Source of the DNA: Simmondsia chinensis | Taxonomy: Eukaryota; Streptophyta; Magnoliopsida; Caryophyllales; Simmondsiaceae | Direction of reading: 5' to 3' | Length of the DNA: 64,000 bases | NCBI GenBank assembly: GCA_018398585.1 | Contig: JAGTTD010000014.1 | Coordinates: 21,947,387-22,011,386 of the forward strand | In this document: positions 32,860 through 43,560 of the stretch, one piece after another | How positions within the stretch are numbered: position 1 is the first letter of the stretch | Layout: every line of letters begins with the position of its first letter | Made by a program: the position numbers and the translations under genes | Notes under the pieces: model-generated | Told to the model about the DNA's origin: nothing | Seen by the model: only the letters and a program-made list of their open reading frames with translations | The model's database searches: none

Positions 32860-33400
32860 ATTGTTAGAACATTTTGAAGAAATATACGAATTTTGTTAGA
32901 GAAAAAAGAAAATTGGTATCTATTCCAGTCATCGGTTTCAAGGCGTGTAGCGAACCATTTTCCTTAAGACTTACTTCGTTAATACTAAAATAGTCTCAGA
33001 GATACAATGAAACCCAAAACAAAGTGAGAGTAAGTGCATAGAGAGGAAAAATGACCGAGACTTCTAATGGAAGACAGAATGAAGTTTTCAATTCAAGTTT
33101 TTCCATGTTCTAGTTGTTGGAAAACCTCATAGCAAAACACCAAAGCTTCATATTACATCAAATTCCTAACAAATGCAGTAATCATATTGTTCCAAGACAC
33201 AACATTTCTCTAAGGGATTTTATCGAACACCTTGTACACAATCTCTAAACTATTCAAATTATAACAACAACTTAAAATTGCATTCCAATAACAGATATCT
33301 CTCATGGATATTTGATCGAATACGTAACAGGCTAATTTAGGGTCATTGCATTTTGTGGTAAAATTCAATTAAGCAATTTGAAATAAAAGTTTCAAGATGT
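32860..33400 (-). pseudogene. Pentatricopeptide-repeat (PPR) protein relic
   Basis: PPR proteins are organellar RNA-binding proteins built of ~35-residue repeats. On the minus strand the segment reads KCNDPKLACYVFDQI, SMRDICYWNAILSC, VYKVFDKIP*RNVVSWNNMI and TAFVRN (33360-33130). This has the spacing and the VFD/NVVSWN signatures of plant PPR repeats. A shifted frame near 32960-32890 gives LHALKPMTGIDTN, like the helix before the next repeat. Stops follow KIP and NLM. No intact start or end is seen. This is the only clear host-gene remnant in the window; which PPR gene it came from cannot be told. Confidence 0.7.
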
Positions 33401-34561
33401 TAAAAACTGATAAATATTCAAGTATAACAATGAAAGGGAGAGAAAGCAATTAGAAAGATCTCACAAAGCGATGATACCGCCACAAGAATCGTAAACAGAG
33501 AAGTCATGATCACATACACCACTGCGCCATCGCCCAATTCAGATTTGTTTGTTTGCTGATGACAGAGGAATGAATCAAAGCTAAGATTAGGGATAAACAC
33601 GATGATGCCGCGCCGTGGTGAAGACCATTGTCCTAAAAGATGATATTGCGGCTTGCTCCGGTGCACACAGTGTAACCGGCAGCTGTCCTCCAGAATTAAC
33701 GCGATCCGACTCTTAACGTGCACTCGTTAATTGTCGGGTGGGAGTGCCTTGAACTTTGCCCAATTATATTTGAAGAGAGGAAGGAGTAAGAACAAAGATT
33801 GGGAAGAAGATGAGAACATTGTAGTTTTTCTGATGTGTGTTAGCAATGAGGACGCGTATGCTATTTATCCTTGTGCAGACATGAGCTCCAATGGCCAGAA
33901 GATCAATTCGACAGGTAAAAACGATCATTGGCATTAAGTTCAATTACAACATGTATAATCGGCTGCAGTAAATACAGGTTTTGAAAAAAAAAATTTGTAA
34001 AATAAATATATCTGTTAATGAAAGGATCACCCACATCCGAGCTTGGCACGGTGAGTGGGCAGCATGCGCGTGTGGTTGCCACCACTCTCTGACTCCTAAC
34101 TCAATTCAAGTAGAGGGATTACATATGTATATATAAACTAGAACATTCTTCACTAATTTTCTAAACTGGGATCAGATTTTTCTATAACACTTAAGTCTTG
34201 CTTATATCATTTTTCCAACACCAGTCATGAGAAATGAGCGGTTGATAGTTTTCTTTTCATGAAGAGACACATCTCTTCACAAAGAGATACACTTCTTAAC
34301 ATAAAAAAACACCTAATCATCTTTTGTTTATTTTTAAAAAAGCACATGCGATTCGGACAAGAGATGGAGCGAAGAGTGAAGATCGAAGCACGAAGGTCAA
34401 ATTTGTACTGGAATTGAAGCCGAGCACCAGCACCGAGTTCTGGCACCAGCACCTTCATCATCACCATGCTCCGCCTGAGAAGAGAATGAGGCCGACGTCA
34501 TCGTTGACCAGTGTGCGGCGGTCAGACACGACGATGAAACGAAGGTTCAAGCGGAGGAGGT
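33401..34561. other. Unassigned sequence, less AT-rich
   Basis: A minus-strand frame at 33418-33723 (101 codons) has a hydrophobic stretch VIMTSLFTILVAVSSL but matches nothing I know. It lies just upstream of the PPR relic on the same strand, so it may be old 5' sequence of that gene. The stretch 34330-34560 is GC-richer with short frames and no domain. Confidence 0.3.
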
Positions 34562-34962
34562 TGTCGTGTTTGTAATAGGTAGGTTTAATATTAAGTCATG
34601 AGTATAAGTGTCCTTATATTGTATTAGTTATTATTGAAGGCAATGTTAGTTACAAGCTAGCTAGTTAGGGAGATTCTTGTAGTTAGATTGAGTTGTTAGG
34701 ATTGTTATGTTGTTAACCCATTAGTTAGTACATTAGTTAGATATCTTCCTAGGCTTTAGCTAGTATAAGTAATTGTTCTTTAGCATGTAATCATCATTCA
34801 AATGATAATACAATACTCAATTCCCTTTATTTCCCTCTATTCTCTCTACTTCTCCCTCTATTTTCTCTAATTCTCATCTCTTCTCATCCCCTTCCCAATT
34901 CTTCCTCTCCCCAAACTCTAGTTCTCTTAGTCATGATCCAAGATCTACCTCGTGTCATGACA
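34562..34962 (+). repeat. 5' LTR of RRM-bearing element, 401 bp
   Basis: It starts tgtcgtgtttgtaataggta and ends gtgtcatgaca. A pyrimidine-rich stretch (ctctctacttctccctc) lies near 34830-34910. It matches 37298-37684 closely. Confidence 0.88.
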
Positions 34963-34964
34963 AT

Positions 34965-34976
34965 TGGTATCAGAGC
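34965..34976 (+). other. Primer binding site, exact iMet type
   Basis: tggtatcagagc, two bases after the LTR, is the exact consensus. Confidence 0.92.
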
Positions 34977-35280
34977 TCAAACTTGAGCACCTAAAACACG
35001 CAAAATTTAATGTCATTTGATCAAAATTGGGTCAAGAATTTGGATTCAAAGTTGATCAAGAAATCGTGCAACAAATAGCTGTTCAGATAGAGATTGTCAA
35101 GAATTATATTGCACTGATTCAACCAGGGACTAAAGCCCTGCTGTTCAGATTGCAATTGTACAGGAATTCAACTCGTAGGTGCAGACACAAGTTGATACAA
35201 GGTAACATTTAGTAAATGAATTGTAAAATCAAGTTTCAGCAATCTATAATTGATTTGATCCACTGCAGCACACATTGCTC

Positions 35281-36008
35281 AAAATGAATGCTCAATCGCT
35301 CAAAGTTCCCAACGATGCTACACTCTTGGTAAAAATCTTGAATACCCTCTATCCTCTCACCAAAGATACTCTTTACAAAGTCTTTTATCCCCATGGTCAT
35401 ATTGAAAGAATTGAAGTTAATTCAATCTCTACCTTATAGGTTAAGGCACATGTGACCTATTCATCAAGGGAACAAACTACATTAGCATTCACCCAACTAC
35501 ATGGAAGAAATATCTATGCCGATTGTTTTATGTTAGATATTCAATTGCTCAATCTTTGTAAGGAAATTGTAGAGACAAAAAAAGTTCCTTCTCCAAATGA
35601 ACCTTTAGAATTGGTAGATAGTAATGCACATCAAGGAAAAGAAGAGCAAAATGTAACTGGTGGTGATGGACCCAATTTAAATAAAGAAATTGCAGTAGCA
35701 AGACATATAAATGATGTAGAACTTCAATATAGGCTAGATAAGAAGCTATAAGTTCAGGTTCTTGATGTTAATCCAAAGGCTACAACAGTAGTTCTTAGCG
35801 AATAGAACGTTAATGTCAAGCAATGCAGTAGGAATCATCATAAATTGGATTCCATAGATGGTGGCAAGTTTGTTACAGTAAGCTTGGCTTCAACTCAGGA
35901 TGAAATAGAAGCAATACAAGCTATTGAACAAGATGTAGTGCCACCAAAAATTGCACCTAAGAAACCACAAGTGATCATCAAAGTCCTAAGTAGCAGATGG
36001 TTAAATTG
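35281..36008 (+). pseudogene. Element ORF with PTB-type RRM domain, stops
   Basis: A single frame from 35281 to the stop at 36006-36008 is broken by stops near 35440, 35749 and 35810. Its first ~90 codons read as an RRM of the polypyrimidine-tract-binding protein kind. An RNP2-like LLVKILNTLYPLT is followed by LYKVFYPHGHIERIEV, then VKAHVTYSSREQTTLAF at the RNP1 position and QLHGRNIYADCFMLDIQL at the end. PTB RRMs bind pyrimidine-rich RNA and lack the aromatic RNP1, as here. The rest is hydrophilic, with VPPKIAPKKPQVIIKVLSSRW at its end, and is not recognised. No ATG is obvious at the start, so a splice or upstream start is possible. Confidence 0.72.
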
Positions 36009-36415
36009 AAGCTGGTATTACAATCTATCTTTGAGATTAAGTTAGCAATCAATCTTAGTCTCAAAAGGTGTTTTACAAGCAAATCAAGCCAATTTTGGTC
36101 CCTGATTTTCTTCTTCTTAAGTCAAATAAAGTGATTCTTGAAAAGTTTTGTATGTTTAAGAGTATGAAATTGAAGCAGCCAAAGGTGTTGTTGATGTCTA
36201 TTGATAGGCTTGGGGCATAGTTTTGGATCCATAAAAGTATCAAGAGGGCAAGGAAAGGTTACTACTCTAGCAGCCAAGTCACAACTGCGGCATTGACATA
36301 GGAGAATAGTGCTGCAGATCTACCTAAAGTAGATCAGATGAGTATAGCATGTCGGCGTTATTTGGATGGAGAATTGGATAAGCACTTTCAGCGATGTCAG
36401 CTATAGACCAATGGC
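36009..36415 (+). other. Internal region between the two frames
   Basis: Translated pieces suggest decayed coding sequence, for example KQPKVLLMSIDRLG near 36175 and RRYLDGELDKHFQRC near 36350. They are broken by stops, so the two frames may once have been one protein. Confidence 0.4.
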
Positions 36416-37240
36416 TTGCAAGGACAGCTCAATAAACACCTTTTACCTGCAGAAAGTGGATTCATTTCAAATGTTAGTCAACAAGTTCGAACACCAGAGG
36501 CTGAGCAACCTCTTGTGTTTGAGGGATTGATTCAAAAGAACTCTTTAGAAGAGTATGAGTTGCATTTTGAGGATTGGAGAACAACAAGGTTTTCTACGCA
36601 TCAAGAACTTGGGAAGTCGTTAAGAAGCAGAGTGTCAAGACTGAATTATGCAACAAACTCAAGTGCTCGAGGCATGTTGAGGCGATTCAAGTGGGCTAAG
36701 ACAAAAAGAAGGCGTGCAATGTGGGTTGATCCGGGTATGTTGCTTCCCATATCAGATGCAAGAGTCTTAGAAAGACAAGGCTCTAACCCAACTTGTGAGA
36801 TAAAGCTTGTGTTTGGGGCAATTGAGAGGCCTCAATCCTTATCTTGGAAGGAGTTAACTGGCTTAGTTACTGCCGCAAATCCAGTAGAGTACTCTGGAAT
36901 CAAGCACACCAAGAGACTTCATACTTTTATCAAGAACTCTAAGGATTCCATCGTGACACTTTGCAATTGGGAGGATATTTGTCAGTTGTTTACCTACATG
37001 GCTGTAGCTGGGGACAATGAAAACACTGAAAGTGCTCACCCGACTGTACTATACTACAATGATACAAGTGATTCTACAATAGCTAGCTCTCCACCAGCTG
37101 CACTTCAGAAGCTTATGACATCAATAAGAGTCACAATACCCTTTTCAATAGAAGTTGAAGCAATGCAAGACTCAAGTTTGAGCATTCTTGTAAGCAACTA
37201 CAAGCACTTCAAGTTGCAACTTCATCATCAATTGATTTGA
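36416..37240 (+). CDS. Unrecognised 274-codon frame of LTR element
   Basis: This is the longest uninterrupted frame outside the SIRE-like element. The upstream sequence is open for only a few codons, and the first codon given is not certain to be the true start. The N-terminal third contains LVFEGLIQKNSLEEYELHFE and a basic stretch RRFKWAKTKRRRAMW. The middle holds SWKELTGLVTAANPVEYSGI. The C-terminus is Ser/Leu-rich. I see no protease, RT, integrase, zinc-knuckle or membrane segment. Just after its stop, a shifted frame reads KILEDKNL, like the last residues of many plant LTR polyproteins. It could be gag-like or captured host sequence. Confidence 0.45.
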   Translation: MQGQLNKHLLPAESGFISNVSQQVRTPEAEQPLVFEGLIQKNSLEEYELHFEDWRTTRFSTHQELGKSLRSRVSRLNYATNSSARGMLRRFKWAKTKRRRAMWVDPGMLLPISDARVLERQGSNPTCEIKLVFGAIERPQSLSWKELTGLVTAANPVEYSGIKHTKRLHTFIKNSKDSIVTLCNWEDICQLFTYMAVAGDNENTESAHPTVLYYNDTSDSTIASSPPAALQKLMTSIRVTIPFSIEVEAMQDSSLSILVSNYKHFKLQLHHQLI

Positions 37241-37282
37241 AGCTACATCTTCTCTAACAAGATTCTTGAGGACAAGAATCTC

Positions 37283-37297
37283 TAAAGGGGGATGTAA
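37283..37297 (+). other. Polypurine tract of RRM-bearing element
   Basis: taaagggggatgtaa precedes the second LTR. The tract is a few bases further from the LTR than usual if the LTR starts at tatcatg. Confidence 0.7.
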
Positions 37298-37684
37298 TAT
37301 CATGATTGTAATAGGTAGGTTTAGTATTAAGTCATGAGTATGAGTGTCCTTATATTGTATTAGTTATTATTGAAGGCATTGTTAGTTACAAGCTAGTTAG
37401 TTAGGGAGATTCTTGTTGTTAGATTGAGTTGTTAGGATTGTTATGCTGTTAACCCATTAGTTAGTACGTTAGTTAGATATCTTCCTAGGCTTTAGCTAGT
37501 ATAAGTAATTGTTCTTTAGCATGTAATCATCATTCCAATGATAATACAATACTCAATTCCCTTTACTTCCCTCTATTCTCTCTACTTCTCCCTCTATTCT
37601 CTCTAATTCTCATCTCCTTCTCAATTCTTCCTCTCCCCAAACTTGAATTCTCTTAGTCATGATCCAAGATCCACCCTGGGTGTC
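37298..37684 (+). repeat. 3' LTR of RRM-bearing element
   Basis: It begins tatcatgattgtaataggta (tgtcgtg in the other copy) and follows it closely to gatccaagatc. The last bases differ: ccctgggtgtc where the 5' LTR ends gtgtcatgaca. The 3' end is therefore uncertain by about ten bases. Confidence 0.8.
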
Positions 37685-38025
37685 GCTTCGCTTGCCAGTA
37701 ACCGAACGCTACCGCTGTGCTGTGGTGGAGCTATTGTTTGGTGTTGGTTTGTCACAAGGAAGAGGAAGCAGCAAGGAAGGTGTCTGGGAAATGAAATTGG
37801 GGATTTTAGGTGTTTACTTTCAAATTTACCAAATTGCCCCCATAATTACCTATAATTACCAATTTATTTTTTATTTTAATACTTTTAGAAAAAAATTTTA
37901 TGTCATCTTTTAGTTATAAAAAAAAATTAGGTAAACTTTATAATTTTAGTAATTGATCCTTGAGTGCTAATAATTTGGGTATGAATACCGTGCCCTTTGA
38001 GGACAAGGGTTTCAAAAGGGGATGG
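37685..38025 (+). other. Flank and 3' end of a lost gypsy-like element
   Basis: Bases 37685-37950 show no known domain. Bases ~37980-38025 encode PFEDKGF and a purine tract (aaaaggggatgg), the usual last bases before a 3' LTR. The coding body of that element is missing. Confidence 0.45.
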
Positions 38026-38378
38026 TGTTGATACAAACCCGATATTAGACCCGATTACTAAATTGGGTCAATAAAGGGTATTAGAAATATTATATTAATA
38101 TATAATATTAAATGGGGGCAACTAGGGTATTAATTAATTGATGTTATCATTAATTAATTAAGCTCTAATAATAATAATTCAGGTAGCTTAGGACCATAGT
38201 ATAAATAAATGAGATTAGGATTAGAGTGGGCATGTTTTGATGAGTGTGAGTGTTCCCTCTCTCCCTCTCAAATCTTCCTATATGTAATTCTCCCCTTTCT
38301 TACTATCAATATAATATAAACTTTACATTTCGATAGTTGATTTGTGTTTGTTAACTTGATCGAGTTTGAATCGTAACA
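38026..38378 (+). repeat. Lone LTR, 353 bp
   Basis: It starts tgttgatac right after a polypurine tract and ends cgtaaca. It has tataaataaatgag near 38200 and a pyrimidine-rich tract after it. No partner LTR is in the window. Confidence 0.6.
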
Positions 38379-38990
38379 GAAACCTTGCCTAAAGGCCGTT
38401 ATATAAGGTAGTTACCGAACTATGATTTGATTCCATAAATGGTCTTGAACGATTTTACTGTCCGATTGAATTGTCTATCAATCTTGAACACCCACTAGGA
38501 CCGGTCATCCCCTTCTCGGGACCCACTTATAATATTGTGTGCCAATCGCATAACTGCCAGCTCCTTGGCTTCCTTTGATTAGTAATCAATATAGGTGGTC
38601 TTATAGATGTTGAGTGATAAGTTTGTTAATGGAGTATTATACAGAATTTAGTGGCTTATAATGCCTAGGGTTTTTGTAGTCTATAGGGGGAAGTGTTGTA
38701 GTATTAATATTTTAGATCATGTATTATATTATTTGTTACAGTTATGTGTCCTAGTTCTTTTTATTGTTATAAAATTGTGGCTTAAAATGTCGGGTTATTT
38801 GTAATCTATCTATATATTATTGTACAACCCATTTTCCCACAAAATCCACCAATCCTCAGATCCAATAATTTTACACCCTCTCCCCCTATAAAAAAAAGCC
38901 TTTATTATTCAATCCTTGCAATTCTAGAGTCTTCCTCTTCACCTACTCTCTAAGCTTAGCTCTCTTTAATGCACAGTAAATTAATAGAAG
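38379..38990. other. Non-coding, no gene seen
   Basis: Promoter-like features (tataaaaaaaagcc near 38887, then a CT-rich stretch) occur without a following reading frame. Confidence 0.4.
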
Positions 38991-39004
38991 TAAAACCCGC
39001 AAAA

Positions 39005-39350
39005 AAACCAAAATATAATAACATATACTAATATTATAACTAAATGTATATTATAGCAAATCTCTCGATGTACTTACATGCTAATATTCAAATAAAAGAA
39101 AACCCAACAAATATCTCGATATACTTACAAAACCATCAAAAACCTGAATATAATGACATAGTAATATTATAGCTAAATATATATTATAGCAAATCTCTCG
39201 ATATGACCTGAATATAATAAAATACTAATAATATTATAACTAAATGTATATTATAGCAAATTTCTCAATATACTTACGGACTAATATCAAATCAAAGCAA
39301 ACCCAATAAACATCTCGATATACTTATAAAACCACTATAACCTACTGTAC
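39005..39350 (+). repeat. Degenerate tandem array, three to four units
   Basis: The block 'aatattataactaaatgtat' with 'attatagcaaatctctcgat' and 'atacttac' recurs near 39030, 39165, 39230 and partly at 39300. Spacing is irregular (~70-130 bases). Confidence 0.65.
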
Positions 39351-40211
39351 CAACACATAATGAATTTCCATTAGAAAATTTCAATCCGGAAGATGATTCT
39401 ATGTATTCTTTACTATAGTTTGATGATTCTTTTCCAAAATATGCTTATATGACACATTATTCAAACAATACACAAGTATATTTTATTAGAATCCGTAAAT
39501 TTTTTTATAATTGCTAAAGTGGTCAAAAACAGTAGCCTAACTCATACATACCATCTTAATTATGTCACAAATTCGAGATTCTAACAAAAAACCACCATAT
39601 TCCAAAGAACATACCTAGATGATAAAATTCTGAAACATTATGATATTTTATTGTCTTATGTATATTATAACCTCATAGCCCTAAGTCAAAAGTACTTAAA
39701 TCTCATTACACCTACATGATAACTTCAAACAAAATGACGACAAAACATTGCACTAAAACAAAATTTCAAGGAAAATAATCTACACGATTAATGAAGACAC
39801 GTTGGAGAAAAAAAAGATACTTTAGAAAGACAAAACGCCAATATTCGGCATTTGCTAACTATAAATTTTCAATGCCATAGGTCTCAAAGACATACGAGAT
39901 ATCACAGATGTCTATTCGAAAGAAGAATGCAATCATAACATAAGTTAACCAACATCAAATGCACTAACACCACAAGAAGCACCACCAACAGCATGAGAAG
40001 TCAGCAAAGAAGGACGTACATTACGGGACAAGTTTTACTACACAATAATACATAATTTAAAAATGAATTCATCATAGGTAATCAAACTATATTAGCTAGA
40101 GGGACCGTGAAGGCATAAACGGAAATTTAATTGCCTCAACACATTTGTGATTGAGTGGAATGAATTCACCTATTTTAAACATTAATTTTAATAACATTAG
40201 CTTTTTCATTC
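39351..40211. other. AT-rich, no gene seen
   Basis: Stops in all frames and no recognised protein. It may be internal to a Helitron ending at 40709. Confidence 0.4.
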
Positions 40212-40622
40212 TTGAAGGTCACAAGGATTTTCTCAAGCAGAGTTACCCAAGAAACCAAAATTTTTCTTCAACATATCAATCCAAAACTGGGATGCCAACT
40301 TTACGTGAAATCTGATGATAACATAGACCTTGCTCTTGGTATAGTATTCAAAATCTACGGCTCTCTAGATGATAGCCTAATACTGTTCGGTAACTTGGTA
40401 AAGGGGGGTTGCATGTCTATTATTATTGCACGTTTAATTGTTGTAGTTTTCGGATTTCATAAATATCTTTTTTATGGTTCGAGCAATTTGGAAAGAACCT
40501 CTCTACAAAATATCACCCTATTGGGATTAGACTGCGTAAGTCTTACTTTCCTCAAACCCTGCTTTGATAGGAGCATCTTTTTGGGGCACTATGTTGTTTT
40601 GTTGTTGTCTTTGTATCGTTAA
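40212..40622 (+). CDS. Hypothetical 136-codon frame, doubtful
   Basis: An open frame with KVTRIFSSRVTQETKIFLQH at its start and hydrophobic stretches (SIIIARLIVVVFGF, GHYVVLLLSLY) near the middle and end. I recognise no family. It lies just inside a Helitron-like terminus and may be a chance frame or an eroded piece of captured or element sequence. Confidence 0.2.
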   Translation: MKVTRIFSSRVTQETKIFLQHINPKLGCQLYVKSDDNIDLALGIVFKIYGSLDDSLILFGNLVKGGCMSIIIARLIVVVFGFHKYLFYGSSNLERTSLQNITLLGLDCVSLTFLKPCFDRSIFLGHYVVLLLSLYR

Positions 40623-40682
40623 TTCAATTATTAAACTTTACCAACCCACAACAAAAATATAACGTACAAAAAAGAAACACAA

Positions 40683-40709
40683 CCCGTGCATTGTACGGGA
40701 AAAACCTAG
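40683..40709 (+). mobile_element. Helitron-like 3' terminus
   Basis: cccgtgcattgtacggg can form a short hairpin. Seven bases later the sequence ends cctag followed by t. A GC-rich hairpin shortly before CTRR, then a T, is the standard plant Helitron 3' end. The 5' TC terminus and any Rep-helicase gene were not found, so the element's extent is unknown. Confidence 0.6.
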
Positions 40710-40929
40710 TTTGTATTAAGAGAGGATACTTTTGTTCTATCTCGGAGGATGTAGCTGGCAATAAACTTTTAGTGTTCTACTGATGTTGATGCATGTAGGG
40801 CGTATTTAATATTAGCATTTAGCAGCTGTCGGTCAATTTTTCGCAGCAGTTATATTGGAAATGTTAAAAACCTTTAACTTAGATAAAGAAGTCATATACT
40901 GGAAGGAATCTCCTTAAATTCCCTATAAA

Positions 40930-41012
40930 TGGGGAGCCACTTTTGTTCAAGTGGGGATTCGAACCCGGATGATGTATATGGCCGTCGGTGTTATCTACCA
41001 CTAGTCTATTCC
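40930..41012 (-). other. Possible tRNA-derived SINE
   Basis: On the minus strand tagactagtggtag resembles a pol III A box and gggttcgaatcccc is a strong B box, ~30 bases apart. No poly-A or T tail and no duplication were seen. It is not a tRNA: no cloverleaf was found. Confidence 0.4.
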
Positions 41013-42288
41013 TAAGTGACAAGTGACATTAAATTTGAATGCAACATTTTTTCCTCGCCCCAAAATGGGCATGGGAGTGGATTAGAGATGACGATGGGGC
41101 AGGGCGGTACAAGGAGTGCCTCCTCCGTAGCGTACCTGCAACCCAAATCTATATACATACCTACTCGTTTACCCGTCACGAATATAAAATTGATAACTAT
41201 ACCTATCCCAGTGTGTACCATCATTAGTTAAATACGGTACAGGAATAAAACGAAGTTTAATACGGTACGTATATCATTCGGTTTTTCACACTAAGAATTT
41301 GGTAAAAAAATTTGGTGAAAAATGCGTTGACTCATAGCAAACGTATACAAATGTATGTGTGTCTGAAACAGTTATATTTTTAAATATACGACTCAAAAAT
41401 TCGGATCAACTTTTGCAAAATTAGAGTATGTACAAGCTAAAATAATGAGAAATTATCACTTATGTACGTTTGGACTATCTATCACATGGATATCTTGACA
41501 TTTTAATATTCACAATGAGAATGTTTCAATATTTTTATCATGTAGGTATTTTATGTCATAATTTAATGAATTTTTGTACAAATTTGACCTATTTTATACA
41601 GAAAATACAAATGTAATACATGCATACGATCATATATATAAATCATGTCAATGCCTTCAATAAAAGTTCAACGAAAAAGTTCAGTGAATTTTAGTTAAAC
41701 TACCTAGGTGACAAAATTTTTATACCTTAAGGTATTCTATTGTATATTTTGAAATGACATAACAAGATAAGTAAATTTTTTATAAATACCATAATACGTT
41801 CGACCTAATTTTTTATTGCAACATTTCAATATCATTTTTAAGCGTCAACGAGTTTTTGGGAAAAAAAAAATGTGAGTATTTTTCATAAAATACATATAAT
41901 ACTTTCAACATTAAAAAACGTGAATTTTTTCAATATTTTTGGAAAAAATACGTAAACGCAAGTATTATATGATATTAATACATATACGCGTATTATTCAC
42001 GTATAATACCCAAATTTACTAACTATGAGTGCGTACAAACCCATACTCATTCCTGCCCCTTTACCCGCGGGTATCCATTATCCGCTCAATATGGGTACAA
42101 AACTGTTGGAAAAATTCACATAATCAAGCATGAGCGGATGCGAAAATCAACAAACCGATGTAACAATCACACCAATATTTACGTGGAAACTCTCTCTCAA
42201 TTAGAAGGAAAAATCACAGGACCCAAACTGGTGTCTCAATCTAATTTGAAGTTAAGGATTACAATTTCTACTTATAAACCCCAACAAA

Positions 42289-42911
42289 GGTTGTTAAAAT
42301 CGGGATTCTACTTAAAATCGCTAGGGGCTTTTAGAATCGGAATCATAAAATCGAATCGAAAATCGTAAGATTCTACTAAATATATAGCATAATTGTTTTT
42401 AGTATTAGTACCAATTATATAGTTTAAAAAGTTATTAACAAGACCTCAACTTACATTGGTATATATAAGAAATATAATTAAATATGATAAAATTATTATC
42501 ATGCTGCAATAATCATGAGAATTTTAAGATATATGCTGGTAACTGAACTTTAACTTTATATTAGAGTTAAAAATTAAAACGGAACTTAGAGTTAAGTGTC
42601 CTAAAGTATATAAACGCTTAATTAATTTTCTTTTACTGCAAGCTAATGAAATAAGTTCGTTTACTATATATTCTTGAATTTTTTTTTTTTTTTTCCATAT
42701 TTTAGCTTTGTATTTGTATAAATTGGTAAAATTGATGTTGGATCACTAGAATCTTAAAATCATATTACGATTCTATCAATTAATTTCATACAGTATCCAT
42801 GAATTGTAAGATTCTACAAAATTAAGATTCTAGTTAAGATCCAGATCGGTCGACAATTGTGGAATCGTAGAGTCGTAAGATTCTAATATTCGAATCGCGA
42901 TTTTAATAACC
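42289..42911. mobile_element. Inverted-repeat (MITE-like) element, 623 bp
   Basis: The ends ggttgttaaaatcgggattc and (inverted) ggttattaaaatcgcgattc agree at 18 of 20 positions. Interior words gattcta and tagaatc recur near both ends. It is AT-rich, with a T run near 42680 and no coding frame. No clear target duplication was found, so its superfamily is open. Confidence 0.65.
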
Positions 42912-42954
42912 ATGCCCCCGACCCCATACATAAACATCATCATCATCATCATCA

Positions 42955-43112
42955 ATGTGACTATTACACGGTAAGTCACCAACCTTCTCAAAGTATAACT
43001 GTTGTACGATGAGTCACCGACCCTCTCAAAGTGTAGCTTTTACACAATGAGTCATCAACTCTCTAAAAGTGTAGCTACTGCACATTGAGCTACCAACCCT
43101 CCCACAATGTAG
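42955..43112 (+). repeat. 38-bp tandem array, four copies
   Basis: The unit is about 'tgtagctrttacacrrtgag' then 'tcaccaaccctctcaaag'. It follows a (cat)n stretch at 42934-42954. The copies differ at several positions. Confidence 0.85.
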
Positions 43113-43560
43113 CTTTAGATAGAAGAAGCTACAATTCGCATAAGCTCTCAGTCATCAAGTACCTCTCAATTAAACCGCTCACTCTCCCCCTGCCTGCCTG
43201 CCCCTCAAGACACCCTTTTACAAAACCCTCATTCTCCACATCTTTTCCTCTATTTTTCTCAACCTAAAACAATAACCCTCAACCTCTATTTATAATTGAG
43301 TCATCTAATCTTAATCATAATCAAATCTCAATTAGATTAGATAATTAAATCATATCAAATATCCTCCCAAATCATATATAAATAAAACCATATTAATATT
43401 AATTTGAGATAAATAATATCATAACAAAAACGATTAGCCATACCCGCCCGTAGTAAATATAATATCATTTTTATAAATTCCAATATATTTTTTTATAACA
43501 TTGATAAATAATTTAGGTTATTAAATTTAAATACATATTTTTTAATTTAAAAGTTAATTA
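43113..43560. other. Interior of hAT element, no gene seen
   Basis: AT-rich sequence with short frames only. Confidence 0.5.

Larger units (their letters stand above)
34562..37684 (+). mobile_element. Non-autonomous LTR element with RRM-like ORF
   Basis: Two ~0.4-kb direct repeats flank 2.3 kb of internal sequence, with a consensus initiator-Met PBS at 34965 and a purine tract before the second repeat. There is no protease, RT, RNase H or integrase. Instead there is a frame with a PTB-like RRM domain and a second frame of 274 codons that I do not recognise. The first LTR starts tgtcgtg and ends tcatgaca. The end of the second LTR is altered, and no clear target duplication is found. Mobilisation would need enzymes from another element. 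Confidence 0.82.

Noticed and set aside
33418..33723. 101-codon minus-strand frame with a hydrophobic segment as a host membrane protein gene
   Set aside because: No recognised family, no splice or promoter support, and the neighbouring PPR relic is a pseudogene. Kept only as unassigned sequence.
34225..34575. Overlapping frames on both strands left of the RRM-bearing element
   Set aside because: GC-richer than surroundings but neither translation resembles a known protein. The plus frame runs into the LTR.
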